From a bacterium (lineage in GTDB: Bacteria; UBA6262; WVXT01): a DNA stretch of 64,000 nucleotides. A model generated the notes under the pieces. The model was not told where the DNA came from. It ran no database searches and was given only the letters and a program-made list of their open reading frames with translations. The stretch covers positions 1-64,000 of the forward strand of contig DATKVN010000010.1 of the NCBI GenBank assembly GCA_035530055.1, read 5' to 3'. How positions within the stretch are numbered: position 1 is the first letter of the stretch; each line of letters opens with the position of its first letter. Shown one piece after another: positions 16,991-26,708 of the stretch. A program made the position numbers and the translations under genes.

Positions 16991-17389
16991 TTAAGCAGGG
17001 GCCTTACCTGATAGTTCTTTAATCTTGTTAAGCAATACTTCTATATCGAAGGGTTTAATAATAATCCCATCAGCCAGCCTTAAAATGTTTTCCTCTTTAT
17101 CTCCATAGATTCGCTCTCCCTGCAAGTTCTTGCTTAAAGGTCTTCCAGTTAAAATAATAACTTTAAGCTTCTTATTTTGTCCTTTTATGCTCTCTAAAAT
17201 ATCAAGTCCACTTAAACCGGGCATCTTGACATCCAGAATGAGAATATCGTAATCATATTTTTCAACGAGCCTTTTCCCTCTTAAGCCATCAAATGCCGTA
17301 GTTACACGGTAGCCCTCATCTATCAGGATTTCTGCTATTTCTTCACACAGTTCTTCATCATCATCAAGCATAAGGATTTTCTTTTTCAT
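16991..17389 (-). CDS. Response regulator receiver protein
   Basis: 132 residues with receiver landmarks: LDDDEE near the start, phosphoacceptor D53 (ILDVKMPG), VIILTGRP and IIKPFD. There is an extra stretch of about ten residues (YGDKEENILR) before the conserved lysine. No DNA-binding domain is attached. Its ATG overlaps the histidine kinase stop (ATGA), so the two are a translationally coupled two-component pair. Confidence 0.9.
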   Translation of the reverse strand: MKKKILMLDDDEELCEEIAEILIDEGYRVTTAFDGLRGKRLVEKYDYDILILDVKMPGLSGLDILESIKGQNKKLKVIILTGRPLSKNLQGERIYGDKEENILRLADGIIIKPFDIEVLLNKIKELSGKAPA

Positions 17390-19308
17390 TTTGTTTCTCT
17401 TTCGATTGGCAGACTTACGGTTATACTTGTTCCTTTGCCTTTTTTACTCTTAATGTCTATTCTTCCACTGTGAAGATTGACTAATTCATTACAAATTGTA
17501 AGCCCCAGTCCTGTCCCCTTTGATTTCCTGGTAAAGAAAGGTTCAAATACTCTTTCCAAATCTTCTTTACCTATTCCCATTCCGTTATCCTTGAAGCTTA
17601 TCTCAATGGAGCCCTTTCCATCATCCCTCGCCGATATTTCTATTTTTCCCTTTTTGTTCGAGACAGATTGGTATGCATTAGTTAAAATATTATTGAATAT
17701 CTCTCTAATCTGCAAAGGGTCTGCCTCAATAAGCTTCTTTTTTCTCGATTTAAATTTTTTGACTATAGAAACATTCTGCTTATGAAATCTTCTCTTCGTA
17801 AAAGTAATACATTCATTTAGAATATCGTAAATCTGTATCTTTTCATAACTGGGTATTTTTATCCGTGAATAATTTAAAAGATTATTTATAATCTGGCCGC
17901 TTTCCAATACCTTCTTTTCTATATTGTCAAGATGTTTATCTAGTAAGGAATTTTCTCTCTTTTTCCTTATATTATATGCGGCTATCTTGATAACTCCTAA
18001 TGGATTACGCAGCTCGTGGGCGACAGTTGCGGCAAGAATGCCGAGGTCGGAGAGGCGCTTTGCCTTATCTAATTCCGCTTGCGTTTTAAATAATTCGTGA
18101 GTTTTTTCGCTTATAAGCTTCTCAAAGGTCTCTTTGTCTCTTTTTAAAACTTCCTCTGCGTGTTTGCGTTCGGTTATGTCCCGGACAACTCCGAGCATAC
18201 GGATTGCCTTATTGTTTTTGTCACGGATGACATTGCCCGTTTCTGAAACCCAACGGACTGTGCTGCCATCAGGCCAAACAATACGATGCTCGATATCATA
18301 GTCCCTGCCCTTTTCTATGCAGGCATTTACTGAGTCGACAACGTGCTGTCGGTCCTCAGGATGAACACATTCAAGAAATGCCTCATAAGTTCCACCGAAT
18401 TCTCCCCGACCAAACCCAAACATAGGCTCTATTGTATCAGACCACTCCAGATTACCGGTTCGAATATCCCAATCCCAGCTACCGATATTTGCAGCCCGCT
18501 GGGCAAGCGCATAACGCTCTTCACTGAGCTTTAACGCGTCTTCCGCCCGCTTGCGCCTGGAAATGTCTATCACGCCGGCAATCGCTCCGGAATAATTTCC
18601 CTTACCATCAAAAACTGGCGCTGTTTCCAGAGTGGCATAGAGACGTATTCCATCTTTTCTCAGGAACTCAAAATCGTGTTGTTCTTCGACACCCTCTTTA
18701 CGTCGATTCAGAAAGTTTTGAGCAATCTCTACACCACGTTTATCCATAAATGAAAATAGATGTTTTCCTATCATTTCATCTGTTGTGTATCCTAACATCT
18801 CAGTCATACGAGGATTAACAAACGTGGTATAAGAATCTTTATCGATAACCCAAATCCCTTCCTGTAAATTTTCAATGAGATGGCGATATTTCTCTTCGCT
18901 ATACCTCAACGACTCCTCGGATTTTTTGCGCTGGGTGATGTCTGTCCTTAATTTTTCATTTACCCTCAAAAGCTCTGCCGTTTGTCCGTTAATCTTGATT
19001 TCCAGCTCTTCGTGATATCGTTGCAATAACTTCTCCTTCTTCTTGTTCTCAGCAATGTTACGGATAACTACTGATACCGTGAACAGCCCAACAATAATGA
19101 TTATGACCATTTCCACTATTGACTCATGCCAGTTAAAGGGAGTTCTTATCCCTCCCGTTAGAAGGTAAGGTAAATCCAGGATTTCATCTAGCCACGTTAA
19201 GATACAAAGCATAACAAACCCGAGGGCGACAAGTAGCCACATTCTCTTGTTCACAATCGATACTTTTGGTCTGCTGCGATTCTCTTTGATTATTTCTTTC
19301 TGTTCCAT
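17386..19308 (-). CDS. PAS-domain sensor histidine kinase
   Basis: 640 residues. Two membrane helices (about 23-41 and 65-83) flank a short external loop. A coiled coil (90-135) is followed by two PAS domains with PAC-type ends (about 137-250 and 265-385, the second ending GVVRDITERKHAEE). The kinase core has the H-box histidine at about 431 (HELRNPLG), N-box NNILTNAYQS, G1 DNGMGIG and G2 GTGLGLTI. The cognate regulator is the next gene. The signal is unknown; the small periplasmic loop and PAS domains suggest a cytoplasmic or membrane-state cue. GAGG precedes the ATG. Confidence 0.92.
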   Translation of the reverse strand: MEQKEIIKENRSRPKVSIVNKRMWLLVALGFVMLCILTWLDEILDLPYLLTGGIRTPFNWHESIVEMVIIIIVGLFTVSVVIRNIAENKKKEKLLQRYHEELEIKINGQTAELLRVNEKLRTDITQRKKSEESLRYSEEKYRHLIENLQEGIWVIDKDSYTTFVNPRMTEMLGYTTDEMIGKHLFSFMDKRGVEIAQNFLNRRKEGVEEQHDFEFLRKDGIRLYATLETAPVFDGKGNYSGAIAGVIDISRRKRAEDALKLSEERYALAQRAANIGSWDWDIRTGNLEWSDTIEPMFGFGRGEFGGTYEAFLECVHPEDRQHVVDSVNACIEKGRDYDIEHRIVWPDGSTVRWVSETGNVIRDKNNKAIRMLGVVRDITERKHAEEVLKRDKETFEKLISEKTHELFKTQAELDKAKRLSDLGILAATVAHELRNPLGVIKIAAYNIRKKRENSLLDKHLDNIEKKVLESGQIINNLLNYSRIKIPSYEKIQIYDILNECITFTKRRFHKQNVSIVKKFKSRKKKLIEADPLQIREIFNNILTNAYQSVSNKKGKIEISARDDGKGSIEISFKDNGMGIGKEDLERVFEPFFTRKSKGTGLGLTICNELVNLHSGRIDIKSKKGKGTSITVSLPIERETK

Positions 19309-19331
19309 TTTAACCTCGAATTCTCAATTCT

Positions 19332-19413
19332 GGGGACACAATACTTAATTATTCTTCAGAATTATGACATCCGCTCTTTCGTATAACACGCAGACTGAAG
19401 TCTGCTACTCCTT
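19332..19413. repeat. Composite REP (types A and C)
   Basis: A single type A arm (19332-19352), then about 35 bp also present at 15753-15788, then ACGCAGACTGAAGTCTGC (type C). Because the same order occurs at 15730-15806, the two repeat types appear to have been copied together. Confidence 0.75.
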
Positions 19414-19510
19414 CCTTTCCAGAAGCCTCTCCCAGCTTTACCCAACACCAGCCGTGGGGTAGTTTGTAAGGCACTCTCATATCTTCCTTTTCAGTGCTTT
19501 TTTGTCTCAT
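19349..19510 (-). pseudogene. HsdS-like N-terminal scrap downstream of HepT
   Basis: A 53-codon frame whose ATG overlaps the hepT stop (ATGA). Residues about 14-28 (PYKLPHGWCWVKLGE) match the start of type I restriction specificity subunits, where x-LPxGWxWxxLGE is common. From about residue 32 on, the frame runs into type C and type A repeats, which supply the remainder and the stop. It is therefore either a truncated hsdS or a remnant left by repeat insertion. No hsdM or hsdR is in the window. Confidence 0.6.
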
Positions 19511-19854
19511 TTTTCCAAATCCTCAAATACCTTTTGGATAAGGGGTTTAATCATAGAGACATCTTTCTTAACAACCTCCCAGAGAATTTCCAGGTCAACT
19601 CCAAAATACTCATGAACCAGCCTGTCCCTCATTCCCGCCATCTTTTTCCAAGGAACTTCAGGATATTTTTCTCTAATTCTTTTTGGGATATTTTTTGTTG
19701 CTTCTCCAATTATCTCAATGGCGCGTACCACTGCATAAATCGTTTTCTTATCTTTTTTAAATTTATTGAAATTCATACCTTCAGTAAATTTTTCAATGTC
19801 ATTTATAGAATCAAGAATGTCCTGAATGTAATCTCCATACTCTCGCTTTTTCAT
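19507..19854 (-). CDS. hepT: HepT-type HEPN toxin (DUF86)
   Basis: 115 residues, DUF86/HepT family: [17 protein letters not shown] at the N-terminus, then [16 protein letters not shown] and the catalytic RX4HXY motif in RDRLVHEYF (R76, H81, Y83). HepT is an RNase whose activity is blocked when MntA adenylylates the tyrosine of this motif. All key residues are present. The ATG overlaps the mntA stop (ATGA), giving the standard mntA-hepT order. Confidence 0.92.
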   Translation of the reverse strand: MKKREYGDYIQDILDSINDIEKFTEGMNFNKFKKDKKTIYAVVRAIEIIGEATKNIPKRIREKYPEVPWKKMAGMRDRLVHEYFGVDLEILWEVVKKDVSMIKPLIQKVFEDLEK

Positions 19855-20147
19855 ATATAGACGACCTCCTGTAAGATATGTCTACCGATTCTTGGTTTTA
19901 ATGCCTTTTTGGAGACAAGATCAACCTTTGCTCCCAATATTTTCATTAAGTACTCTTCTAGATCCATAAATTCAAAAAGACCTATGGGTTTCTCAAACTC
20001 TACAAGAATGTCTATGTCACTCTTTTTTTTCTGTTCATCTCTTACAAATGAGCCAAAAATCCCTATCTCTTTCAATTTAAATCTTTTTTTCAGTTCTTGC
20101 TTGTGCTTCCTAAGTATATTTTCAATCTTTCTGCGGGTCATGGCCAT
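19851..20147 (-). CDS. mntA: MntA-type nucleotidyltransferase antitoxin
   Basis: 98 residues from the ATG at 20147 (a second ATG at 20141 is possible). The motif [15 protein letters not shown] at about 32-46 is a full GS-x10-D-x-D, as needed for AMP transfer to HepT. Other family landmarks are [30 protein letters not shown] and [11 protein letters not shown]. There is no HTH, unlike the two HTH-fused relatives in this window. A REP-bounded unit lies directly upstream, so the promoter must lie within or beyond it. Confidence 0.92.
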   Translation of the reverse strand: MAMTRRKIENILRKHKQELKKRFKLKEIGIFGSFVRDEQKKKSDIDILVEFEKPIGLFEFMDLEEYLMKILGAKVDLVSKKALKPRIGRHILQEVVYI

Positions 20148-20155
20148 ATAATTCT

Positions 20156-20348
20156 GGGGACACAATACTTAATTGTCTTACTCGCTCCCCTTTTCCCTTT
20201 TTAATATTCTTCCCACTATTTCCTCAAGTTTGTTGAAAAAATTTCTCAACATCCAATAGTCCAGGCGTGCTTGCCTATTGTTATATGGAAGATTTGGCAA
20301 AATTTTCAAAAGTCCAGCATCGGGTTCAATAATTAAGTATTGTGTCCC
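20156..20348. repeat. RAYT-derived non-autonomous REP unit
   Basis: The second unit of the same kind as 16338-16533: type A arms at 20156-20174 and 20329-20348, and an inner sequence reading NRQARLDYWMLRNFFNKLEE then IVGRILKR on the minus strand. The two units agree along their length but differ at many bases. The right arm supplies the end of the radical SAM gene at 20333. Confidence 0.8.
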
Positions 20349-21622
20349 TGGGCCTTTCCCCGGGACTTTTTGGTATGATAACGACTCCCTAAATTTAATG
20401 AACTGTATAGTATTGGGTGACGCTTATTAGCCCAGAATCTTTTTATTATTGAAGGAAAAGAATCAAATTTATGTCTCGCCCAATGAAAACCTCCCAAAAG
20501 TTGGTCAGCAGTCATTCTTAAAGGTTCAAAAACAAGTTTAACATTATCATATTTACTCCAATCGTAGCTAAATATTCTACCTTCCTTTTGTAAATCATTA
20601 AAGATTTTTGTCCCTGGGTAGGGCGTAAGTAAAACTAATTGTGCGAAAGCCACTCTAGATTCAATAAGAAACTCAACTGTCTCTTCAAAAATAGATTGAT
20701 CATCACCATCAAAACCAAAAATTAAACTTACATAAATTAAAATACCTACATCCAGAAACATTTTTATAGCTTCTTTGATCTCTTCTTTACTCTTTAGATT
20801 TTTGTGATAACGATTTATTTCTTTAGTAGATACAGATTCTAGACCAATAAAGAAACTACAGCAACCAGACTCAGAAGCTAATTTTAATAACTCCCTGTCT
20901 TTTACAATATTTATAGCTGATTGCCCTACCCATTTTTTATCCATATATTTTAATTCTTTGAAAAGTTCCCTTGCATATTGTTTATTTCCTGTAATGTTGT
21001 CGTCTAAAAACATAAGATTTTTCCCTTTAATGGTGGAAATATCTTTAATTACTTCTTTTATTGGTTTATGCCGAGGACGTGGGCCAAAAAATTTTGTTAC
21101 TGAACAAAAATCACAATTATAAGGACATCCACGAGTTGTCTCTACTGGAACGAGGTTAATAACCCCTGCTTTTCTTTTAACTAAATCTCTTCTGGGTATT
21201 ACGGAATTATTTAAAAGAGGAAATTCGCTTTTATAAAATTTTTTTAGCTTATTTTCCTGTACATCTTTTATAACACTATCCCAGATATTTTCTGCTTCTC
21301 CAATTACAACAGAATCAGTATATTTTATGGATTCATCCGGTAAAGTTGTGGGATGAATACCTCCAAGAATGGTCTTTATACCCCTTTCCCTGAACATTAT
21401 TGATATTTCATAAGCTCTGGGAGCGGTTGCCGTCATGGTTGTTATGCCCACCAAATCATATTTCTTGTCAAAATTAATTTTATCCCACGGTTCCTCTACT
21501 ATTTCAATTTCATGTTCTGGAGGAGTTAATCCCGCCAGTACTGGCAAAGATAATTGAGGTATATGCAAATTTTTGTGACGATGTTCATCTTTAGGACATG
21601 GTGAAATAAATAATATTTTCAT
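20333..21622 (-). CDS. B12-binding-domain radical SAM protein
   Basis: 429 residues. Residues 1-135 are a Rossmann-like cobalamin-binding domain (ILGGIHPTTLPDE region), followed by the radical SAM cluster CPYNCDFCS at about residue 165 and a TIM barrel (MFLDDNITGN, GLESVSTKEI, TPYPGTKIF). Enzymes of this class methylate or rearrange lipids and antibiotics; the substrate is not evident. The last ten codons (SRGKAQGHNT) are read from a type A REP arm, so the native C-terminus was probably altered by repeat insertion. Confidence 0.88.
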   Translation of the reverse strand: MKILFISPCPKDEHRHKNLHIPQLSLPVLAGLTPPEHEIEIVEEPWDKINFDKKYDLVGITTMTATAPRAYEISIMFRERGIKTILGGIHPTTLPDESIKYTDSVVIGEAENIWDSVIKDVQENKLKKFYKSEFPLLNNSVIPRRDLVKRKAGVINLVPVETTRGCPYNCDFCSVTKFFGPRPRHKPIKEVIKDISTIKGKNLMFLDDNITGNKQYARELFKELKYMDKKWVGQSAINIVKDRELLKLASESGCCSFFIGLESVSTKEINRYHKNLKSKEEIKEAIKMFLDVGILIYVSLIFGFDGDDQSIFEETVEFLIESRVAFAQLVLLTPYPGTKIFNDLQKEGRIFSYDWSKYDNVKLVFEPLRMTADQLLGGFHWARHKFDSFPSIIKRFWANKRHPILYSSLNLGSRYHTKKSRGKAQGHNT

Positions 21623-21639
21623 TATAAACTCCTAATTAC

Positions 21640-21720
21640 GGGGACACAATACTTAATTATGACGCAGGCTGAAGCCTGCGGCTACCGTTTCAAACGCAGA
21701 CTGAAGTCTGCTATTCCTTC
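21640..21720. repeat. REP arm (type A) plus type C palindromes
   Basis: Type A arm at 21640-21660, then ACGCAGGCTGAAGCCTGCGG and ACGCAGACTGAAGTCTGC. It fills the gap between the two radical SAM genes and overlaps the 3' end of the upstream one. Confidence 0.8.
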
Positions 21721-23378
21721 AGCGCTTTGGCGTTTTTTTCATAAAATGTAGAAGGCTCATAAACCTGACCGTTAGCAAGTTTTTTTGCCTCTCTTTTCAT
21801 AGCAAAGTATAGCCCTCTGCCCAATAGTGAAGCCATTATCCTGGTTTTCCAACCGAACTCCTTGTATAAATCTTGAAGAAGTGAGATGATTTTCTTCGAC
21901 ATAAGTTCGTCTTTCCTGTACCATTTTTTTATCGCCCAAACTGCTCCCGTATAATAATCGATGGATTTTTTAATCTCCCATTCAAAACGATTACGAATAC
22001 GTGGATCCGGATGGTTTTTGTATCTTTTCCATCCTATTAGCATGGTTCGAATCATTCGGGCAATGCTGGGACCGTTTATCTCGAAGTCCTGACGAAAGGC
22101 TCTGAGAAGAAACTCGGTTTCCTGACCATTGTAAATGTGCTTATGGCGATAATTAAAGCGGTATTGACCGTGTCTATCTGCGGTGGGACATTCTTCTTCA
22201 GACAAAAGACTTCCTTCCTTCAGGAGCTGTTCATGAAGAGGCGTGCCAGGAGCCGGGATGTACAGCATAAACTGGTGGAAGTCCGTATCATGACTAACTG
22301 CCCAATCTATAATTTGATCAATGTTTTCCGTAGTATGGTTTTCTAAACCGATAATAGTTGACCCCATAACGCGAATGCCATGTGATTGCATATCTTGTAC
22401 AAACGAGTGGGTATCTATCCCTTTAAGCTTTGCATACTGACTGTTCTCACCTTCCAGTCCTATCCATACCCAGGAAATTCCCAAACCCACCAGCTGTTTG
22501 ACTGTATAAAATTTCAGAGCCTTGACAGAACTGAAAACGAACAAAGACCAACTCTTATTGTGCTGTTCCATTAATTCTAACAACCTTAATGCTCTTTTAT
22601 GATGTAGAAGAAAGTTTTCATCAAGGATGAAGAAAGACCGACTCTTGAGCTCTTTTTCAATCTGACACATAATGGAAAAAAGAGAATCTCCAGTTTCATA
22701 AAAGTTTATGAATTTCCCCTTACCACCAAATAGGGCAGAAGTGGAACAAAAATTACAGCCCACCGGGCATCCTACTGATGGTATTAAAATTGCAGCGGTA
22801 TTTCTTTTTGAAAGAGTTATACCAAAAATACGGCCGCCAAATGCAGAAAGAACTATTGGATGTCTTACTGAAACGTTTTCATCCTGTCCCAGGAACCTTC
22901 GAAACCAGCTGACACCTTCTCCTTTGACAATATAATCCGCATCAATGATATTATGAATATTGGGTATACTGGCAATATGCCCGCCCACAACAATCGTTGC
23001 CTTAGGTAAGTATTTGCGTATCACCTCACACATCTTTTTTGCCTTCCCGATATTGGGAATAATTGAACTAATTCCAACAATATCATAAGAATGGCTTTGG
23101 ATTTCATTGGTAAAACGGTCGAGGGTAGGAAAATCTAAAAGCGTACATGGCGCATCAATGTTTGCCTGAAGCAGCATCAATCCAAATGAACGATGGAACA
23201 GGCGAAGAGAAAAAGGACCTTGCTCCCGAGTAACCTGGTTATGATAAAGTTCCATCGGGTTAATCTTTCGGCTTCCATATTCATCGTCTTGTGCGTAGGG
23301 GCCAAATACGCTGGATAATAAAACTTTAGCTTGAGACTTAAGTGGATGTACAGGATTACTTGTGTTCATAATATTCAT
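21711..23378 (-). CDS. B12-binding-domain radical SAM protein
   Basis: 555 residues. The N-terminal part carries a cobalamin-binding-like domain (SYDIVGISSIIPNIGKAKKM, IVVGGHIASIPN), then the cluster CPVGCNFCS at about residue 208 and the barrel (FFILDENFLLHHKRAL, YIPAPGTPLHEQLL). A long helical C-terminal region (about 400-555) has no recognisable motif. GGAGG lies 5 nt before the ATG. With the neighbour at 20333 it makes a pair of B12-type radical SAM enzymes, separated by repeats, which may act on one pathway. The product is unknown. Confidence 0.87.
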   Translation of the reverse strand: MNIMNTSNPVHPLKSQAKVLLSSVFGPYAQDDEYGSRKINPMELYHNQVTREQGPFSLRLFHRSFGLMLLQANIDAPCTLLDFPTLDRFTNEIQSHSYDIVGISSIIPNIGKAKKMCEVIRKYLPKATIVVGGHIASIPNIHNIIDADYIVKGEGVSWFRRFLGQDENVSVRHPIVLSAFGGRIFGITLSKRNTAAILIPSVGCPVGCNFCSTSALFGGKGKFINFYETGDSLFSIMCQIEKELKSRSFFILDENFLLHHKRALRLLELMEQHNKSWSLFVFSSVKALKFYTVKQLVGLGISWVWIGLEGENSQYAKLKGIDTHSFVQDMQSHGIRVMGSTIIGLENHTTENIDQIIDWAVSHDTDFHQFMLYIPAPGTPLHEQLLKEGSLLSEEECPTADRHGQYRFNYRHKHIYNGQETEFLLRAFRQDFEINGPSIARMIRTMLIGWKRYKNHPDPRIRNRFEWEIKKSIDYYTGAVWAIKKWYRKDELMSKKIISLLQDLYKEFGWKTRIMASLLGRGLYFAMKREAKKLANGQVYEPSTFYEKNAKALKE

Positions 23379-23451
23379 CTTTTCCTCCAGTTATATTAGC
23401 AATAATAAAAATAAATTTTATTTACAATTTTTGCGAGATTGAGGATGCAAA

Positions 23452-23485
23452 GTGTTTGGCCCCGAAGGTTCAGGACGCCAAACAC
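23452..23485 (-). terminator. Hairpin after glgP
   Basis: A 9-bp perfect inverted repeat (GTGTTTGGC / GCCAAACAC) starts about 30 bp after the glgP stop. It lacks a long U tract, so factor-independent termination is uncertain. Confidence 0.4.
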
Positions 23486-23515
23486 AAAAAGCCGACCGGT
23501 CTCCTGCAACCCGGA

Positions 23516-25246
23516 TTAATACGAATACGCATCTAAAACATACTGCTGCACCATTCGATGGGTATTGAAAAAAGAAGCATTGATGGCAATTGAGTGCCGC
23601 ATAATATCAACCCAGTTATCACGGTTGTTATAAAATAGAGGAATGATTACTTTTTGTAACTTTTCATAGAGAGAATGAGCATTCCTTTCATCAACACTCT
23701 CTATATCCGAAGCTGAACCGATTGACCATCCAGTAAGACCTTCAATACATCCTTCAATCCACCATCCATCTAAAATGCTCAAACTGGGAATACCGTTGTG
23801 CGCTGCTTTCATACCAGATGTTCCTGAAGCTTCTCGGGGTTTTCGAGGAGTATTAAGCCATAAATCAACTCCGGAAATAAGCATCTTACCCAGTTCCATA
23901 TCATAATTTTCAAGATAAACTATTTTAATACTGTCTTTTAGTTCTTTCGACACAGAAACAATTCTTTTTATCAGTTCTTTTCCAGGCCAATCTCTGGGGT
24001 GCGCCCTACCAGCAAAAATCAGTTGAATCTTACCAACGCTTTGAGAAATATTGACTAACCTGTTCGTATCAAAGAAAACTAAATCCGCCCTTTTATATGC
24101 AGTAGCCCTTCGTGCAAACCCAATCGTAAGTGTGTCATAATCCATGCCTGCATTCATTTTCTCATTAACATAGTCTAAAAGTTTCTTTTTTGCCTCCTGA
24201 TGAGCATTCCATATTTCCTCTTTGGGAATACTTAAGGCATACCGAAGACTGAAAGGGTCATTCATCCAACCGTGAATATACTTATCGTATAACCTTTTAA
24301 GACTTTCACAGACCCATGTGTTTGTATGTGTCCCATTAGTGATAGAATCAATATGGTAACCGGGAAACATCTCCCGGGAAACTTTACCATGTTCCTTAGC
24401 AACACCATTTACATAATGGCTCAAATTCAATGCAAGAAGCGTCATATTTAACCTGTCTTCCCCTCCGATATTTTTTAAAAAATCGACGGGCATAGATTCG
24501 CCCAGAACTTGCCTGACCAAGTCGTAAGAAAATTGGTCGTGCCCTGCAGGAACAGGTGTATGTGTGGTAAACACACACATTCTTTTTACCCTATCAATAT
24601 CCCATATTGGTTCATGATTTCTTTTTCTTTCATTTAAGAGTTCAAGGGTCAATAAGCTTGCGTGTCCTTCATTCATATGATACCGACTAATTCGATGGTA
24701 TCCTAATTCTTTAAGTATCCTTACTCCGCCAATACCCAGGATAATTTCCTGGGCGAGCCTATACTTTTCATCTCCACCGTATAGATAATCAGTAAGACTC
24801 CGGTCATAATCACTATTCTGGTCAATATCCGTATCTAAGAAGATGACAGGCACACAATATCCAGTGACACCAGTTGCCCTGTACTGCCATGCCTGGATAA
24901 AAACGGGTCTATTTTCTATGGTAACACTTACTTTTTTGGGTAAGAGTGTCAATAAATCTTTGGGATTCCATTCACATGGTAACTCCTGTTGCTGACCCTG
25001 GTCATCCAGCTTTTGATAAAAGTATCCTTTTCTATACAATAGGGTAATTGCAACCAGAGGAACGCTTAAATCAGCACACGATTTGATTGTATCCCCAGCT
25101 AAAATTCCCAAGCCACCGCTATAGGTAGGAATTTTAGAATCAATGCCTATCTCCATAGAAAAATAAGCAATTCTTTTCCCTTGCTTTCGTATTTTGGGAA
25201 CAGATGCCTTTCCCGGGTTAAAATATGTTTTTTCTAAGGGATCCAT
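23516..25246 (-). CDS. glgP: Alpha-glucan phosphorylase
   Basis: 576 residues, the short bacterial/archaeal type of GT35 glycogen/maltodextrin phosphorylase. Landmarks are [26 protein letters not shown], the [10 protein letters not shown] segment, [11 protein letters not shown] and the PLP/phosphate region [14 protein letters not shown] followed by LDGWW. It releases glucose-1-phosphate from glycogen. Its start overlaps the pyruvate kinase gene by 29 bp, linking glycogen breakdown with lower glycolysis. glgC, for glycogen synthesis, is 3 kb upstream. Confidence 0.93.
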   Translation of the reverse strand: MDPLEKTYFNPGKASVPKIRKQGKRIAYFSMEIGIDSKIPTYSGGLGILAGDTIKSCADLSVPLVAITLLYRKGYFYQKLDDQGQQQELPCEWNPKDLLTLLPKKVSVTIENRPVFIQAWQYRATGVTGYCVPVIFLDTDIDQNSDYDRSLTDYLYGGDEKYRLAQEIILGIGGVRILKELGYHRISRYHMNEGHASLLTLELLNERKRNHEPIWDIDRVKRMCVFTTHTPVPAGHDQFSYDLVRQVLGESMPVDFLKNIGGEDRLNMTLLALNLSHYVNGVAKEHGKVSREMFPGYHIDSITNGTHTNTWVCESLKRLYDKYIHGWMNDPFSLRYALSIPKEEIWNAHQEAKKKLLDYVNEKMNAGMDYDTLTIGFARRATAYKRADLVFFDTNRLVNISQSVGKIQLIFAGRAHPRDWPGKELIKRIVSVSKELKDSIKIVYLENYDMELGKMLISGVDLWLNTPRKPREASGTSGMKAAHNGIPSLSILDGWWIEGCIEGLTGWSIGSASDIESVDERNAHSLYEKLQKVIIPLFYNNRDNWVDIMRHSIAINASFFNTHRMVQQYVLDAYSY

Positions 25247-26264
25247 TTTCCTTAAATGACGTTTCAGTAAATTTCAGTATCTGGTTCATCATCTTTACTA
25301 CTTCAACGGGATGTTGACCTATAGCAGTTTCTGCTGAAAGCATAACAAAATCAGAGCCATCTAATACTGCGTTGGCAACATCTGTGACTTCAGCTCTGGC
25401 AGGCCTTAAATTTTCTACCATACTTTCAAGCATTTGTGTAGCCGTAATGACGAACTTCTTTGCCTGGTTACATTTTTTGATTATCAGTTTCTGGACAACA
25501 GGGATTTCATAGATTGGAATTGATACTCCCATATCCCCCCGCGCTATCATAATTCCATCGGAGACATCTATTATCTCATCAATATTCTTAATACCCTGCC
25601 GATTTTCAATCTTGGCAATTATGTTGCAGTTCGGGAGGTTGGGTTTAACTAAATCTTTTATTTGAATAATATCGTTTTTATTTCTTACAAAAGATTGTGC
25701 AATATAATCTACTTTGTTTTTTATACCGAATTGGATATCGATTCTATCTTTATTAGTTAATCCTTTAAACCTTAAGGATACATCGGGAATGTTAATTCCT
25801 TTGTTTTCCTTCAAAGACCCAGGAATAATCACCTCTGCCTTGAGATATTTTTTTGTCCTTGATTTTACAATTAGAGCAATGTTGCCGTCATCTATGTATA
25901 TGTAATTCCCTGGCTTTATATTATCTAAAGAGCTTTCATAATCAAACGGTATTATATTTTTTTCTCCTAATACATCCTGATTAGTCAGGAAGACCTGTTG
26001 TCTTTTTTTCAATTCGATACTCTTTTTATGTTTGAACCTGCCAACTCTTATACGATAACCCTCCAGGTCCTGTAATATTTTTATATGGCGTCTATATTTC
26101 TTATTTAACTCTCTAATCAAATTTATACAATATTTATGACTGGCATGGTTTCTATGGGAAAAATTAAGTCTGGCTACATCCATACCAGCGAGCATCATAT
26201 TTCTCAAGACGGTTACATTGTCGCTTGCAGGTCCTATTGTACAGATTATTTTTGTCTTGACCAT
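25218..26264 (-). CDS. pyk: Pyruvate kinase lacking the C-terminal domain
   Basis: 348 residues. The catalytic A domain and the B-domain lid are complete: [34 protein letters not shown] and ATQMLESM, with the glutamate and substrate residues present. The protein stops after the barrel ([13 protein letters not shown]), so the usual roughly 120-residue C-terminal regulatory domain is absent. No remnant of it follows, because glgP begins inside the gene. Catalysis is plausible, but allosteric control by the usual C-domain effectors is not. Confidence 0.88.
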   Translation of the reverse strand: MVKTKIICTIGPASDNVTVLRNMMLAGMDVARLNFSHRNHASHKYCINLIRELNKKYRRHIKILQDLEGYRIRVGRFKHKKSIELKKRQQVFLTNQDVLGEKNIIPFDYESSLDNIKPGNYIYIDDGNIALIVKSRTKKYLKAEVIIPGSLKENKGINIPDVSLRFKGLTNKDRIDIQFGIKNKVDYIAQSFVRNKNDIIQIKDLVKPNLPNCNIIAKIENRQGIKNIDEIIDVSDGIMIARGDMGVSIPIYEIPVVQKLIIKKCNQAKKFVITATQMLESMVENLRPARAEVTDVANAVLDGSDFVMLSAETAIGQHPVEVVKMMNQILKFTETSFKENGSLRKNIF

Positions 26265-26291
26265 TGTTCTTTTGACATTCTGATTTTTTGT

Positions 26292-26708
26292 TTAACGTCT
26301 AATAGTTTTCTTTTTGAAGAGGAGCCAGTTTTTGTCTTGGGGATTTTTGGGTTGTATCTTTATTAAGCAATAAGTCCCTTTTAATTTCTTGCCTTTTAAT
26401 TCAAAGGTTATTTCTTTAGCCTGGAACTTTATCGGCTCATAATATCCTTTATCCCATATTTCTACTGTTCCTGCACCATACAGTCCTTCGGCTATCTCAC
26501 CTTCAAAATCCTCATATCCTAACGAATGGTCTTCAACCTGAATGGCTAATCGTTTGACGCTTTTTTTTGTTGGCGGTTCTTTGGGAATGGCCCAGCTTTT
26601 TAATACATCACCTTTTTCCAGACGGAAATCGTAATGGAGACGTGTGGCTTGGTGTTTCTGGACTACAAAGATAAGATTTTTTGATTTTTTAGGCGTCTTT
26701 TTAGGCAT
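26292..26708 (-). CDS. Stand-alone LigD-type 3'-phosphoesterase domain
   Basis: 138 residues matching the DNA polymerase LigD phosphoesterase (PE) domain: [50 protein letters not shown] and a final WLLFKKK. The conserved His, Asp and Arg of the active site are in the HYDFRLE and EDHSL segments. PE domains trim 3'-ribonucleotides or phosphates at DNA ends. Ligase and polymerase domains are not attached, and Ku is not in the window. It overlaps nth by 8 bp, which fits DNA repair. Confidence 0.88.
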   Translation of the reverse strand: MPKKTPKKSKNLIFVVQKHQATRLHYDFRLEKGDVLKSWAIPKEPPTKKSVKRLAIQVEDHSLGYEDFEGEIAEGLYGAGTVEIWDKGYYEPIKFQAKEITFELKGKKLKGTYCLIKIQPKNPQDKNWLLFKKKTIRR

